Source: Haladaptatus cibarius D43
GTDB lineage: Archaea > Halobacteriota > Halobacteria > Halobacteriales > Haladaptataceae
NCBI RefSeq assembly: GCF_000710615.1
Contig: NZ_JDTH01000002.1
Coordinates: forward strand, 984,082-1,048,081
DNA length: 64,000 nt
Direction of reading: 5' to 3'
The notes beneath the pieces are model-generated. The model saw only the letters and a list, made by a program, of their open reading frames with translations. It ran no database searches and had not been told where the DNA came from. The position numbers were made by a program, and so were the translations under genes. Positions 1-7,830 of this stretch are shown in pieces (positions within the stretch are counted from its first letter, which is position 1; every line of letters begins with the position of its first letter).

Positions 1-405
1 GAAGCCTTCGAGGTAATGGCCGACACCTATCCCGACCTCAAAGAACGGGGAATCTTCTACCACGATGCAATCGAAAATGTCGTGGGCGATTTCGAAGACG
101 GGCAGTTCGACGCCGTATTTTCGGTCGAGACGCTTCAGCATCTCCATCCCGACGACGAGTGGGTGTTTACAGAACTCGCCCGAATTACCGACGACCTGCT
201 CATCACGGTGGAAAACGAAGGCGGTGACGCCGCTGACGACCACGACTCGAATTCGGCGGAACTCGGCGTCAACTACGTCAACGACGACTTTCCGCTCTAC
301 TATCGGAACTGGAATCGGATTTTCACCGACCTCGGCCTCGTTGAGGTCGATTCCGAAGTTGGAGAACAGGACACGATTCGGGTGTTTCGAGCCGGTGGGA
401 AGTAG
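1..405 (+). CDS. SAM-dependent methyltransferase, 3' part
   Basis: The reading frame is open from the first base, so the gene begins upstream of the window and only its C-terminal 134 residues are present. The segment FDAVFSVETLQHLHPDD (about residues 34-50 of the visible part) is the post-II/motif III region of class I S-adenosylmethionine methyltransferases, in which a hydrophobic strand is followed by the LQHL helix. The glycine-rich SAM-binding loop lies outside the window. The rest, with a YYRNWNRIF segment, suits the small-molecule Methyltransf_11/25 type. The substrate cannot be told. A short hairpin follows the stop. Confidence 0.75.
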   Translation, partial: EAFEVMADTYPDLKERGIFYHDAIENVVGDFEDGQFDAVFSVETLQHLHPDDEWVFTELARITDDLLITVENEGGDAADDHDSNSAELGVNYVNDDFPLYYRNWNRIFTDLGLVEVDSEVGEQDTIRVFRAGGK

Positions 406-445
406 TTAACAAGAGTTGATACCATGATTTTAGCTGGAACTCCCC

Positions 446-467
446 CTGTATTCACTGCGCAATACAG
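446..467. terminator. Hairpin downstream of the methyltransferase gene
   Basis: A perfect 7-bp stem (CTGTATT / AATACAG) closes an 8-nt loop about 40 bp after the methyltransferase stop. It could mark the transcript end. Archaeal termination depends mainly on T-tracts, and none follows here, so the role is uncertain. Confidence 0.25.
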
Positions 468-618
468 AGGCTTTACCGACTAATGTACGGCATGATCCTC
501 ACAAACTGAATGAAAACGGCGCGTTTCCGAATACCAAACACATTCAGAGAACGCACCTATCTGTCGAGGAGACAGAGACGGAGAAAATGATTTACAGGCG
601 CGTCTGCAACTACCAATC

Positions 619-773
619 ATGGGTAGCTATGCGAGAGCACCGAGTTGGGTTGAAGAGTCGGTCGATGAGAGCGACGGGTCAGAAACACAATTCGGGGATC
701 TACTTTCGGGCCGATTAGCAGACGTGACATTGATTCCGTTGAGGCGGTGCGCGACGAACGGAAACGAGAATGA
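619..773 (+). pseudogene. Antitoxin of PIN module, apparently frameshifted
   Basis: Two short open frames join into one plausible antitoxin of about 50 residues. The first starts at ATG 619 (MGSYARAPSWVEESVDESD, then FGDLLSGRLADVT). The second ends DSVEAVRDERKRE with TGA at 771-773. Moving between them needs one missing base near 730. The second frame's stop overlaps the ATG of the PIN gene by 4 nt (ATGA), as expected for a translationally coupled antitoxin-toxin pair. Known: VapB-type antitoxins precede and overlap VapC genes. Inferred: the antitoxin is broken, or one base was lost in sequencing. The family assignment rests mainly on context. Confidence 0.5.
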
Positions 774-1162
774 AGCTCTTTGTCGATACGAACGTCTTCA
801 CCGCGAGCTTGACTGACGAACCGACCCGGGGCAAAATTGCGACACGGGTGCTCAATGAAGAGCACGACTTCTGTACGTCGATTATAAACCTCATGGAAAT
901 TCGATCTGTGATAACGAAAAAGAAGCACGTTGAGCAAGAACGAGTCGAAGACGTATTATCAGATATCTATAATAATATCGACATCTACGCACCTGAAATC
1001 AGTGACCAAATCACGGCGTATGAACTACAGCGAGAGAATCTACTCTATACAATGAATTGTATTCTGCTCGCCTTAGCGAACGACGTCGATGCGACGCTAG
1101 TAACCTTCGACGGAGAACTTCTTGATCACGGTGAGGTTGCGCCAGAAGAGTTGCTTGAGTAA
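770..1162 (+). CDS. PIN-domain protein (VapC-like toxin)
   Basis: A 130-residue single-domain PIN protein, the normal VapC size. It opens MKLFVDTNVF with the first catalytic aspartate at D6, has the conserved acidic E43 in LMEIRSV, and ends with the LVTFD strand (D115). The third canonical acidic position, usually Asp before the ILLALA helix, is Asn (N97), which could weaken metal binding. Known VapC toxins are Mg-dependent ribonucleases that cleave tRNA or rRNA. The ATG overlaps the stop of the putative antitoxin, so the two would be co-translated. With the antitoxin frameshifted, survival of the toxin frame may mean it is inactive or controlled in another way. Confidence 0.8.
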   Translation: MKLFVDTNVFTASLTDEPTRGKIATRVLNEEHDFCTSIINLMEIRSVITKKKHVEQERVEDVLSDIYNNIDIYAPEISDQITAYELQRENLLYTMNCILLALANDVDATLVTFDGELLDHGEVAPEELLE

Positions 1163-1215
1163 TGCCGTTTTTAGCAACAGCAAAGGTTTAGTCCATCTAA
1201 AATCTTTGCTGAATA

Positions 1216-1734
1216 ATGACTATGTCTAGTAATTTTCAGCAAGAAGTTGGTGAATGGAGTAAGGCAAACTTTGGTACTCAACCGACTGTCAACCCACTGC
1301 TCGGTGTCACCGAAGAATTAGGTGAACTCGTAGAACACATCGAGACTCGTGACCGAGTCACCGAACACGAACTCGACTGCGTCGGTGATATGCTCGTCTA
1401 TCTGGCAGACTTTTGCTACCGCCGTGGTCTCCACTGTCAGACGACGTCTAAAAGCGAGAATCTCGATGACGGATACTATGACGACCCACTGAATGGCGTG
1501 AATATTGCCATCGGCTATCTCAACCGATCCGTCCTCAAACGACGGCAGGGCATCCATCTGGACGAATCCCGTGTTGATGATGAGGCTGAGCAACGGGCCA
1601 TTGCAATGCTTCTCAGTTACCTCGCTGACTTTGCGCGAGCACGTGGTTATACACTCGAAGACTGCATCCAAGTTGTGTGGTATCAAGAAGTCATCGACCG
1701 TGAATGGGACAGCACTTTCATCGAAAAGACGTAG
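1216..1734 (+). CDS. MazG-like nucleotide pyrophosphohydrolase
   Basis: A 172-residue all-helical protein. Residues 31-58 contain EELGELVEH (metal-binding EExxE type) followed by DCVGD, the MazG/dUTPase-like active-site pattern. Such enzymes hydrolyse NTPs to NMP plus pyrophosphate, often as house-cleaning. The helix YLADFCYRRG (62-71) has a second, similar copy, YLADFARARG (135-144), separated by about 65 residues. The tail VWYQEVIDREW matches the usual C-terminal helix of haloarchaeal MazG-like proteins. The start at ATG 1216 or the ATG two codons later is equally possible. The gene stands alone after the PIN module. Confidence 0.75.
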   Translation: MTMSSNFQQEVGEWSKANFGTQPTVNPLLGVTEELGELVEHIETRDRVTEHELDCVGDMLVYLADFCYRRGLHCQTTSKSENLDDGYYDDPLNGVNIAIGYLNRSVLKRRQGIHLDESRVDDEAEQRAIAMLLSYLADFARARGYTLEDCIQVVWYQEVIDREWDSTFIEKT

Positions 1735-1929
1735 ATTATTTTATCAGATTTATCCATTTTGCATCCATTGTTCCGTTACTTGGCTATTTTCAATCCAGAA
1801 TGGGAGATTCACACCATGAATTGAGCAAACCGCCGAATCAGTTACGGGCTATAGACTTCCTCAAGAAATCGTACACCAACTACTGTCAAAACCACTTCAT
1901 GGGGCGACTGAGCGCGACCATGGCCGCGC

Positions 1930-3651
1930 TCAGTCGTGAACCAACACATCGACCACGCTCGGCCCGGCCTCCGCGAGCGCGGTTTCGAGCGTCCCTGCAA
2001 TGTCCTCGACTGACTCCGCGAGATGGCCGCTCGCACCGTGGCTTTCGGCGTTTTTCGGAATATCGACCGGGGGGTCGAAATCCATCCCGACGAACTCGTG
2101 GTCGTCGTCCTCGCCGCCGAACAGCTTTTTCGTGTTGTCCTTCAGGATTCGATAGTTGCGGTTGTCGGAGACGACGACGGTCAAATCCACGTCGTATCGA
2201 GCCGCCGAGTAGAGCGAATGCGGGTAGTAGAGATACGACCCGTCGCCGATGAAACCGACGACCTGCCGAGGGTCGTCTTTCTCGGCTTCGGCCATTCCCG
2301 CGCCGACGGCGGCGGGTAGGCCGTAACCCAATCCCCCGCCCTTGTTCGAGATGTAGCCTTCGCGTTCGAAGGCCCAGCGCGTCAGCATGGCGTATTTCGA
2401 GGTAACGCCTTCGTCCACGATGTAGGGGTTCGGCACGGTTTCGCGTAGTGTATCCACGAGTTCGGCTTTCGAAGCGCGAGGGTCGTCGGCGTCCGATTCA
2501 TCTTCGGCGTCTTCGCGCCTCGGTTCGTCTTCGCCCATCTCGGCCATCTTCTGCTGTGCGAAGGTCTTGAACTGCTGGACGCGCTCCAGTCGTTCGTCTA
2601 ACTCCTCCCCGCCAATCTCTACCTGTTCCGCGATTTCGTCCATCACGAGTCCGAGGTCGCCCGTTACCGCAACGTCCGCGGGCGTGTTCTTCCCGACCTG
2701 CCACGGGTCGTCGTTCAGGTCGATATTCGTCGCGTGGTCGGGAACCAAATCGCGGTCGTGGCGCGTGAGCGTCGTATTGGTCGAACAGCCCGCGAAGACG
2801 ACCGTGTCGCTGTTCATCACGGCCGCCGCGAGGTCTTCGTCCGGCGGGACGTGGGACACCCACTGCTCGTGTTCGCCCGGGTAGGAAACCTCACAGGTCA
2901 GGATTTCGGCGTGAACGCGCGCGCCGGTCGCTTCCGCCAGTCGAACCGCGGCATCGACCGGGTCAGTGTCCGAATAGGCTCCGTGACGAGGGATGTGGTC
3001 GCCGACGACGAGGACGGGGTCGCTCGCTTCTTCGAGTAAACCCGCCGCCTCCGAAATTCCTTCCGGATCGCCAGCGCCCGAATTTTGAATCCGCCCGAGA
3101 CGTTGCGGTTCGGCGTCGGTTTCGGTCATCATCACGTCCAGCGGCAGGGAGAGAAACACCGGCCCCGTTGGGGGTGTCTGAGCCACCCGAAACGCCCGGC
3201 GGAGCATCGTCGGGAGGGCCGAAACGTCGGTCACTTCCGCGCTCCATTTCGTGAACTGGTCGGTCATGGCGAGCAAATCGCCCGACAGAATCGGTTCCTC
3301 GTGGCGGAAATCGAGGCTGTGCGCCCCCGCGGTGACGACGAGTGGTGCGCCCGTTACCGACGCGCCGTAGAGGTTGCCGAGTCCGTGCGCGACGCCCGGC
3401 GCGACGTGGAGGTTGACGACGCCGACTGGGCAGTTGTCCTCGTTGGCGTCGTACTGCCGAGTACTGGCGTATCCTGCGGCCATTCCGACCGCGATGTCCT
3501 CGTGTGGAGCGAGGACGTATTCCAACTTGCTGTCACCCAATGCGCGCATGACGGGCAGTTCCGTCGTTCCGGGGTTGCCGAAGACGTATCGAACGCCGTA
3601 AGATTCGACTGCTTCGGTGAACAAATCCGCCCCCGTGCGTGTATCTACCAT
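1930..3651 (-). CDS. Thiamine-diphosphate enzyme (acetolactate synthase / benzoylformate decarboxylase type)
   Basis: From the ATG at 3651 the protein is 573 residues, the usual length for the family. The N-terminal Pyr domain shows GNPGTTELP (about 25-33) and the catalytic Glu in PHEDIA (E51), which activates ThDP. A middle domain follows. The C-terminal PP domain has GDGSYLYYPH and ends the metal/ThDP motif with SDNRNY. These enzymes decarboxylate 2-oxo acids or make acetolactate. The short motif set resembles benzoylformate decarboxylase or MdlC-like haloarchaeal proteins more than true IlvB, and no IlvN gene is adjacent. The upstream frame extension has no good start and overlaps the divergent promoter. 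It is divergently arranged with an EamA transporter gene. Confidence 0.85.
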   Translation of the reverse strand: MVDTRTGADLFTEAVESYGVRYVFGNPGTTELPVMRALGDSKLEYVLAPHEDIAVGMAAGYASTRQYDANEDNCPVGVVNLHVAPGVAHGLGNLYGASVTGAPLVVTAGAHSLDFRHEEPILSGDLLAMTDQFTKWSAEVTDVSALPTMLRRAFRVAQTPPTGPVFLSLPLDVMMTETDAEPQRLGRIQNSGAGDPEGISEAAGLLEEASDPVLVVGDHIPRHGAYSDTDPVDAAVRLAEATGARVHAEILTCEVSYPGEHEQWVSHVPPDEDLAAAVMNSDTVVFAGCSTNTTLTRHDRDLVPDHATNIDLNDDPWQVGKNTPADVAVTGDLGLVMDEIAEQVEIGGEELDERLERVQQFKTFAQQKMAEMGEDEPRREDAEDESDADDPRASKAELVDTLRETVPNPYIVDEGVTSKYAMLTRWAFEREGYISNKGGGLGYGLPAAVGAGMAEAEKDDPRQVVGFIGDGSYLYYPHSLYSAARYDVDLTVVVSDNRNYRILKDNTKKLFGGEDDDHEFVGMDFDPPVDIPKNAESHGASGHLAESVEDIAGTLETALAEAGPSVVDVLVHD

Positions 3652-3814
3652 AGCAGTGACTAAACGCGAGACGCTAAACCGTTTCCGGGGGGAATCCCTC
3701 ATCATATTTGATGTGTGTGACTGTGTGAATTGGTATACCATTTCCGAGAATTTTGAAGTATCACAAGCCGTTAGGCGTATTCCACAACTACGAAGGAGTG
3801 TTCGAGAAAACCTC
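3652..3814. promoter_or_regulatory. Shared divergent promoter region
   Basis: 163 bp separate the starts of the ThDP enzyme (minus) and the EamA transporter (plus). The stretch is clearly more AT-rich than its flanks (around 3700-3740), as expected for haloarchaeal TATA/BRE promoters. No exact box is assigned. Confidence 0.45.
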
Positions 3815-4804
3815 ATGAATCTGTCACGCTATCGAAATTCAGTGTTGTTCGTTCTGCTGTCGGTTATCTGGGGGTCGTCGTTCGTCGCCATCGAAGCCGG
3901 TCTGCGCACCTTCCCGCCCGTACTGTTCGCGGCGCTCCGGTACGACGTTGCCAGCGTAGTGATGCTGGTCGTCGTGGTCGGACTCGGCATCCGCAGAGAG
4001 AGCTATCAGTGGCGACCAGCGACCCGTACCGACTGGCTCTACGTCGCCATCGGCGGCGTGTTCCTCTTCGGTTTCTACCTCGCGCTCGTTTTCACCGGTC
4101 AGCAGTACGTCACGAGCGGCGTCTCCGCAGTCGTCCTGAGTTTGAAACCGGTCGTCACGCCGCTGTTCGCGGTGACGCTCCTGCCGAGCGAGCGATTCGG
4201 GCGGTTCCAAATCGCGGGTGTGGTGGTCGCACTTCTCGGCGTCGTCGTGGTTGCTAACCCGACATCGCTCGGCGGTGGAACCGTCGGCGTCGGCTTGCTG
4301 TTCGTCGCCGCGCTCGTCTTCGCCGTCGCGTCGGTGCTGACCCAGAAAATTCAGACGACGCTTCCAGTGCTGACCCAACAGACGTGGATGATGGTCGTCG
4401 GGGCGGTGTTCCTCCACGCGACGAGTGCCGCGATTCGCGGGGTTCCGAGCGTTTCGCCGTCTCCCACTGCACTCGTCTCGCTCGCCTATCTCGCCTTCGT
4501 CGTCAGCATCGTCGGCTACTTCGTCTACTTCGACCTGTTGGAGAAAATCGGTGCCAGCGAAGCAAATCTCGTGAACTACGTCGTTCCGGTGGTCGCCACC
4601 CTGTTCGGCTGGCTCCTCCTCGGCGAACCGATAACCGAGAACACGATACTCGGCTTCCTCGTCATCGTCGCCGGATTCGTCCTGCTGAAGTGGGCGACGT
4701 TGAAACGCGGCGTCGTCGCGGTTCGCAGGCCGTCGCGGTCGCTTCCGGGCGGCTCGTCGTCCGAAACCGTGGTCGTTTCGGGCAACGTCTATTACCGTCA
4801 ATAA
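3815..4804 (+). CDS. EamA/DMT-family transporter
   Basis: A 329-residue membrane protein made of two EamA repeats of five helices each. The first runs from LFVLLSVIWGSSFVAI to about residue 145. The second starts at GVGLLFVAALVFAVASVLTQ. WGSSF and the GEPI motif near the end of repeat two are typical of drug/metabolite exporters of the RhaT/YdcZ type. The ATG at 3815 is chosen because it puts the first helix at the N-terminus. The longer frame overlaps the divergent gene. The substrate is unknown. It is paralogous to the transporters at 24035 and 42436. Confidence 0.85.
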   Translation: MNLSRYRNSVLFVLLSVIWGSSFVAIEAGLRTFPPVLFAALRYDVASVVMLVVVVGLGIRRESYQWRPATRTDWLYVAIGGVFLFGFYLALVFTGQQYVTSGVSAVVLSLKPVVTPLFAVTLLPSERFGRFQIAGVVVALLGVVVVANPTSLGGGTVGVGLLFVAALVFAVASVLTQKIQTTLPVLTQQTWMMVVGAVFLHATSAAIRGVPSVSPSPTALVSLAYLAFVVSIVGYFVYFDLLEKIGASEANLVNYVVPVVATLFGWLLLGEPITENTILGFLVIVAGFVLLKWATLKRGVVAVRRPSRSLPGGSSSETVVVSGNVYYRQ

Positions 4805-4853
4805 GGAGTCATTCACCCGAACCTACAAGTCGAACAGCGTTGACACGGGTTGC

Positions 4854-4997
4854 ATGGCGATTTGTCCGAACTGCGAGACTGACATCACCCAGTGGGCAGA
4901 ACGACTCGAACGCGCCGCCGCCGCTAGTACACCGAAAGTGTGGACATGTCCCGACTGCGATGCGGTTCTCGGCATCACGGATTGGGGGTCGTCGTAG
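4854..4997 (+). CDS. Small zinc-ribbon protein (47 aa)
   Basis: ATG 4854 to TAG 4995-4997 encodes 47 residues. Two Cys pairs are present, CPNC near the start (C4, C7) and CPDC near the end, spaced about 26 residues apart as in a four-Cys zinc ribbon. Small CPxCG-type zinc-finger proteins are common in haloarchaea and mostly uncharacterised. The stop TAG overlaps the GTG start of the next gene by one base, which argues for a real, translationally coupled pair. The codons are GC-rich like those of the neighbours. Confidence 0.7.
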   Translation: MAICPNCETDITQWAERLERAAAASTPKVWTCPDCDAVLGITDWGSS

Positions 4998-5227
4998 TGT
5001 CCATTTCGGGCTGGCGACGACGCGAGGATTTGGAAGGTGGAAAGCAGATTCGGGTCTGGTTGAGCGAGGACGACGAGACGGAACTGTACGTCGAAAACCT
5101 GACCTACCGCGACGAAGGGTACGCCGTCTACGCCTACGACGTGGACGCAGACGAGTGGAACACCATCGCGGAAACCGATTCGAGGGCGGATGCCGTCGAA
5201 AAAGCAACCGAATGGGCGGGAAGTTGA
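4997..5227 (+). CDS. Haloarchaeal hypothetical protein (76 aa)
   Basis: The chosen GTG start at 4997 sits in a TAGTG overlap with the zinc-ribbon gene. This gives a compact acidic protein, MSISGWRRREDL through ATEWAGS. It contains alternating strands (KQIRVWL, TELYVENL, GYAVYAYD) and a C-terminal helix (SRADAVEKATEWA). No catalytic motif is recognised. An earlier ATG at 4940 would extend into the zinc-ribbon gene and is less likely. Function unknown. The coupling suggests it works with the 47-residue zinc protein. Confidence 0.65.
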   Translation: MSISGWRRREDLEGGKQIRVWLSEDDETELYVENLTYRDEGYAVYAYDVDADEWNTIAETDSRADAVEKATEWAGS

Positions 5228-5243
5228 GAAAAAAGCCTGAACC

Positions 5244-5663
5244 CTACAGCACCGCCCGCAGTTCGTCGCTCGGTTCGAGGGTTGCCAGTTCGCTCCCCAC
5301 GTCGAGTTTCGAGAGTGTATTCTCACCTGCGTTCGCTTCCGCCGACTTCTTCATGATTTTCGCGTGACTCAGGTACGACAGTCGCAGTAACCAGAGCGCA
5401 TCATCCACGTCACCCGTCTCCCCGACGCGAAACGTCGTCCATCCCGATTCGGGATAGACGTGGTGTGCCCCGGTTTTTCCCTCGTCCACCAATTGGTCGC
5501 GCACCCGGCGCGGAAACGCAATGTCGAGGATGCCCCATTCGTGGACGTGGCCGACTTCCCGCGGGCCGAGGCGGAACTCCGTTCCGCCGAATCGGTGTTC
5601 GGCCGCCTCGATTCCGTCCCAGTTCGACACCTCGGCGACGGTTCGGTCGATTTCCTCAGTCAT
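5244..5663 (-). CDS. Luciferase-domain-like protein (DUF5519 type)
   Basis: A 139-residue soluble protein. The run GPREVGHVHEWGILDIAFPRRVRDQL and the later HHVYPESGWTTFRV match the pattern of the small luciferase-domain/DUF5519 family as I recall it: a GH-H pair, a D-FP segment, then a His and SGW-T. No enzymatic role is established for the archaeal members. Its start overlaps the end of the upstream ferredoxin gene by 8 bp, so the two form an operon on the minus strand. Confidence 0.6.
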   Translation of the reverse strand: MTEEIDRTVAEVSNWDGIEAAEHRFGGTEFRLGPREVGHVHEWGILDIAFPRRVRDQLVDEGKTGAHHVYPESGWTTFRVGETGDVDDALWLLRLSYLSHAKIMKKSAEANAGENTLSKLDVGSELATLEPSDELRAVL

Positions 5664-6000
5664 TTTCCTTTCCTGCCTCGACCGGCCCTCCCTTCTGTCC
5701 CCAGAACCCGCTGTACTTTTCCACAGTTACGTCGCCGAGAACGCGGGTTTGACAGGAAAGTCGAAGTCCCGATTCGGGGTCGTGGGGCGGTTTCGAGAGC
5801 CGACTTTTTTCTTTCGCGTTTCGGTCGCTGACCGCACCATCCACGGCCACCGCACAGGTTCCGCAAACGCCGTTTCCGCGGCAGTTCAGATAGTCGGCTG
5901 TGCCGTTGTGCGGTGTCTCGCCTGCATCGAGAAGCACGTTTCTTAGCACTGCACCTTCCTCGCAGTCGATTTCCCGTTCACGAAATCGGACAGTTGGCAT
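5656..6000 (-). CDS. 2Fe-2S ferredoxin, plant type
   Basis: A 114-residue plant-type ferredoxin. The cluster ligands appear as C-RGNGVCGTC followed by a distal Cys in LRLSCQTRV, giving the CX5CX2C...C pattern around residues 39-47 and near residue 83. It would carry single electrons in the cytoplasm. It is shorter than the main haloarchaeal ferredoxin with its acidic insertion, so it is probably an accessory ferredoxin. It is the first gene of a two-gene operon with the DUF5519-like gene, and the coding regions overlap by 8 bp. Confidence 0.85.
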   Translation of the reverse strand: MPTVRFREREIDCEEGAVLRNVLLDAGETPHNGTADYLNCRGNGVCGTCAVAVDGAVSDRNAKEKSRLSKPPHDPESGLRLSCQTRVLGDVTVEKYSGFWGQKGGPVEAGKEND

Positions 6001-6185
6001 ACTGTGCTAGTTGTTGGCAGGTGACTTTGCTCTTTTCGCAGAATGATATGCGACCACGTCCGAACCGAACTGAGAATCAACGAAGTACGGCTGAGGATGT
6101 CTACCGCCGGGGGCACCCTCAACCGTCGTCGTAACTGTTGTCGAGAACGTGGCCATCATCGAAGAGTAAAGTCGGAAGTCTGGCT

Positions 6186-6285
6186 GTACTCGGGTGAGGT
6201 GTGACCCGAGAAGCCACGGTCGGATGGGCGCGAAGGGGAATGCCCCGGAACCTCCCCAGTCCCCGCTTCGTCTGTCCGAAAAATG
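6186..6285. other. Structured intergenic segment, possible small RNA
   Basis: Within the 296-bp gap between ferredoxin and the F420 enzyme, three stems can be drawn. CTCGGGT/ACCCGAG has an 8-nt loop (about 6190-6211). GGGG/CCCC has a short loop (about 6236-6247). An outer pairing joins CGGA..CGAAG (about 6220-6234) to CTTCG..TCCG (about 6276-6288). The strand is undetermined. It matches no riboswitch or stable RNA that I recognise. Confidence 0.25.
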
Positions 6286-6296
6286 TGCCTGCGGCC

Positions 6297-7304
6297 TTAC
6301 TCGTTGGGCGCTAACGCGGCCATCGTCTCTCGGGCGTCTTCGACCGTCGCACCGCGTGGGAACCCGACCGCGACCGCATCGACGCCCTCGATGTCGGCGA
6401 ATTTTTGAAACTCTTTGCGGGCGCGCTCGGGCGTCCCCGCGGCGCAGAGGTCGTCCAGCAGTTCGTCGCCGACGAGTTCGGTCGCTCGCTCCTTGTCGCC
6501 GCTTCCCCACGCCGAGGAGATGTCGTTTGCCAGTTCCTCGTAGCCCTGCCGGGCCAGCGAATCGCGGTAGTAGGTGCCCATCCCGCCGACGTAGAAGGCC
6601 GAGTGCTGGCGGGCGAGTTTTCGGGCGCGTTCGCCGTCCTCCAGCGCACAGCAGGTCAAAGAAAGCGTCACCCGAACGTCGTCAGAGTCGCGGTCGCCGA
6701 GTTCGACACCACGCCGAAGGTCTTCCAGTCGGTCGCGCATCCCATCCGGAGTGAAGACGGTTGCGTGCCACCCGTCCGCGAATCTCCCTGCCAACTCGAC
6801 CGACTTCGGTCCCATCCCGGCCGCATCGATTGCTGGCGGCGTTTCCGGCGCGTCACAGCGCAGTCGGAATCCGGCCAGCGTGAAGCAGTCGCCGTCGTAG
6901 TTCACCGTTTCTCCCGACAGCACGTTTTTCACGATGTCGATGGTTTCGCGGGTGCGCCGGAGCGGGCGGTCGAACTCCGCGCCGTGCCAGCCCTGAATGA
7001 CGACCGGGCCGCTCGGCCCGAGACCGATTCGCATGCGGCCGTCCGAAACCTCTTGGAGGGTGGCGGCGGTTTGCCCGATGAGTGCGGGCGAGCGCGAATA
7101 GACGTTTAGAATCGACGGCCCGAGGCCGATTTCCTCGGTGCCGAGGGCCATCGCGGTGAGGCTGGTTACTGCATCCCTGCCCCACGTTTCAGGAAGCCAC
7201 GCGCGTTCGTAGCCCAACTCTTCTGCCTGCTGAGTCAGGTCAACGAGGGTTTCGACGCTGGGTTGTGCCGCGACCGGAAGATGAACCGTTCTCTCTGCGG
7301 ACAT
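6297..7304 (-). CDS. F420-dependent LLM-class oxidoreductase (NP1902A type)
   Basis: From the ATG at 7304 the protein has 335 residues, typical of luciferase-like monooxygenase folds. Visible family features are EELGYERAWLPETWGRD near the N-terminus, GPSILNVYSRSP, RMRIGLGPSGP and the ADGWHAT region. The N-terminal VHLPVAAQPS and overall layout resemble haloarchaeal coenzyme F420-dependent oxidoreductases of the NP1902A family. It would use F420 for hydride transfer on an unknown substrate. No partner gene is adjacent, and an unusual repeat-bearing intergenic region lies upstream. Confidence 0.8.
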   Translation of the reverse strand: MSAERTVHLPVAAQPSVETLVDLTQQAEELGYERAWLPETWGRDAVTSLTAMALGTEEIGLGPSILNVYSRSPALIGQTAATLQEVSDGRMRIGLGPSGPVVIQGWHGAEFDRPLRRTRETIDIVKNVLSGETVNYDGDCFTLAGFRLRCDAPETPPAIDAAGMGPKSVELAGRFADGWHATVFTPDGMRDRLEDLRRGVELGDRDSDDVRVTLSLTCCALEDGERARKLARQHSAFYVGGMGTYYRDSLARQGYEELANDISSAWGSGDKERATELVGDELLDDLCAAGTPERARKEFQKFADIEGVDAVAVGFPRGATVEDARETMAALAPNE

Positions 7305-7463
7305 TCGTGAACGGTGATTTTTCGTGTAGCTTCCTATCAGTATCGGTGTTTTCGATGAGGTGGGTTTCGTGAGGGTGTGGAGTAGGTGGTTTCGATGAGA
7401 CGCTCGATAGCAGGTCATTCAAACGGTTCTGGGAATGCCGTCAGCAGTTGCCGACAACACATG

Positions 7464-7750
7464 ACCGCAACCGCCACCGCAGTCACCCCACTCCTCCCCG
7501 CCAGCGCGGAGTTGCACTCATGCCTCACTGTCGTTCAGCACTCGTGCGAGCGCGCTGGCGCACCCTTTCGGAAAGTAAATCATCCACAGTAAATCGGCTA
7601 TTCGTCTTGCCGATAGGACGCGCCGGATACGAGGTGGCTGTGTAACCTCGGAGAGCGAACGGTGAAACCGTGAGCAGGCGGGGAGGACTGGGGCGACGAG
7701 GGCAGGTGGCCCAGTGGTCGGGCCACCTGCCCGCATGCGGTGGCGGTTTT
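7464..7750. repeat. Intergenic element with inverted GC-rich arms (copy 1)
   Basis: The 526-bp gap 7305-7830 has no credible gene and holds this element. The left arm (7464-7509) reads ACCGCAACCGCCACCGC, then CTCCCCGCC. The right arm (about 7676-7750) is a diverged inverted copy of it. Between them sits a perfect 13-bp stem with a 7-nt loop at 7700-7732. The same arm sequence recurs in inverted orientation near 53955-54070, where CTCCCCGCCAGCGCAGGA and GTCGTTCGGCACTC align closely with 7492-7560. This looks like a dispersed, non-coding family. Confidence 0.7.
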
Positions 7751-7830
7751 CAGTGGAGTCGTGACTTGCCCGTACCAACTCCACAACTCGGAAATCGAGA
7801 ACTGACTGAAATTCCCCACACTTGCTACTC

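Noticed and set aside
3839-4816. Long open frame antisense to the EamA transporter
   Set aside because: Charged, low-complexity translation from high-GC antisense. The sense strand has clear transporter helices.
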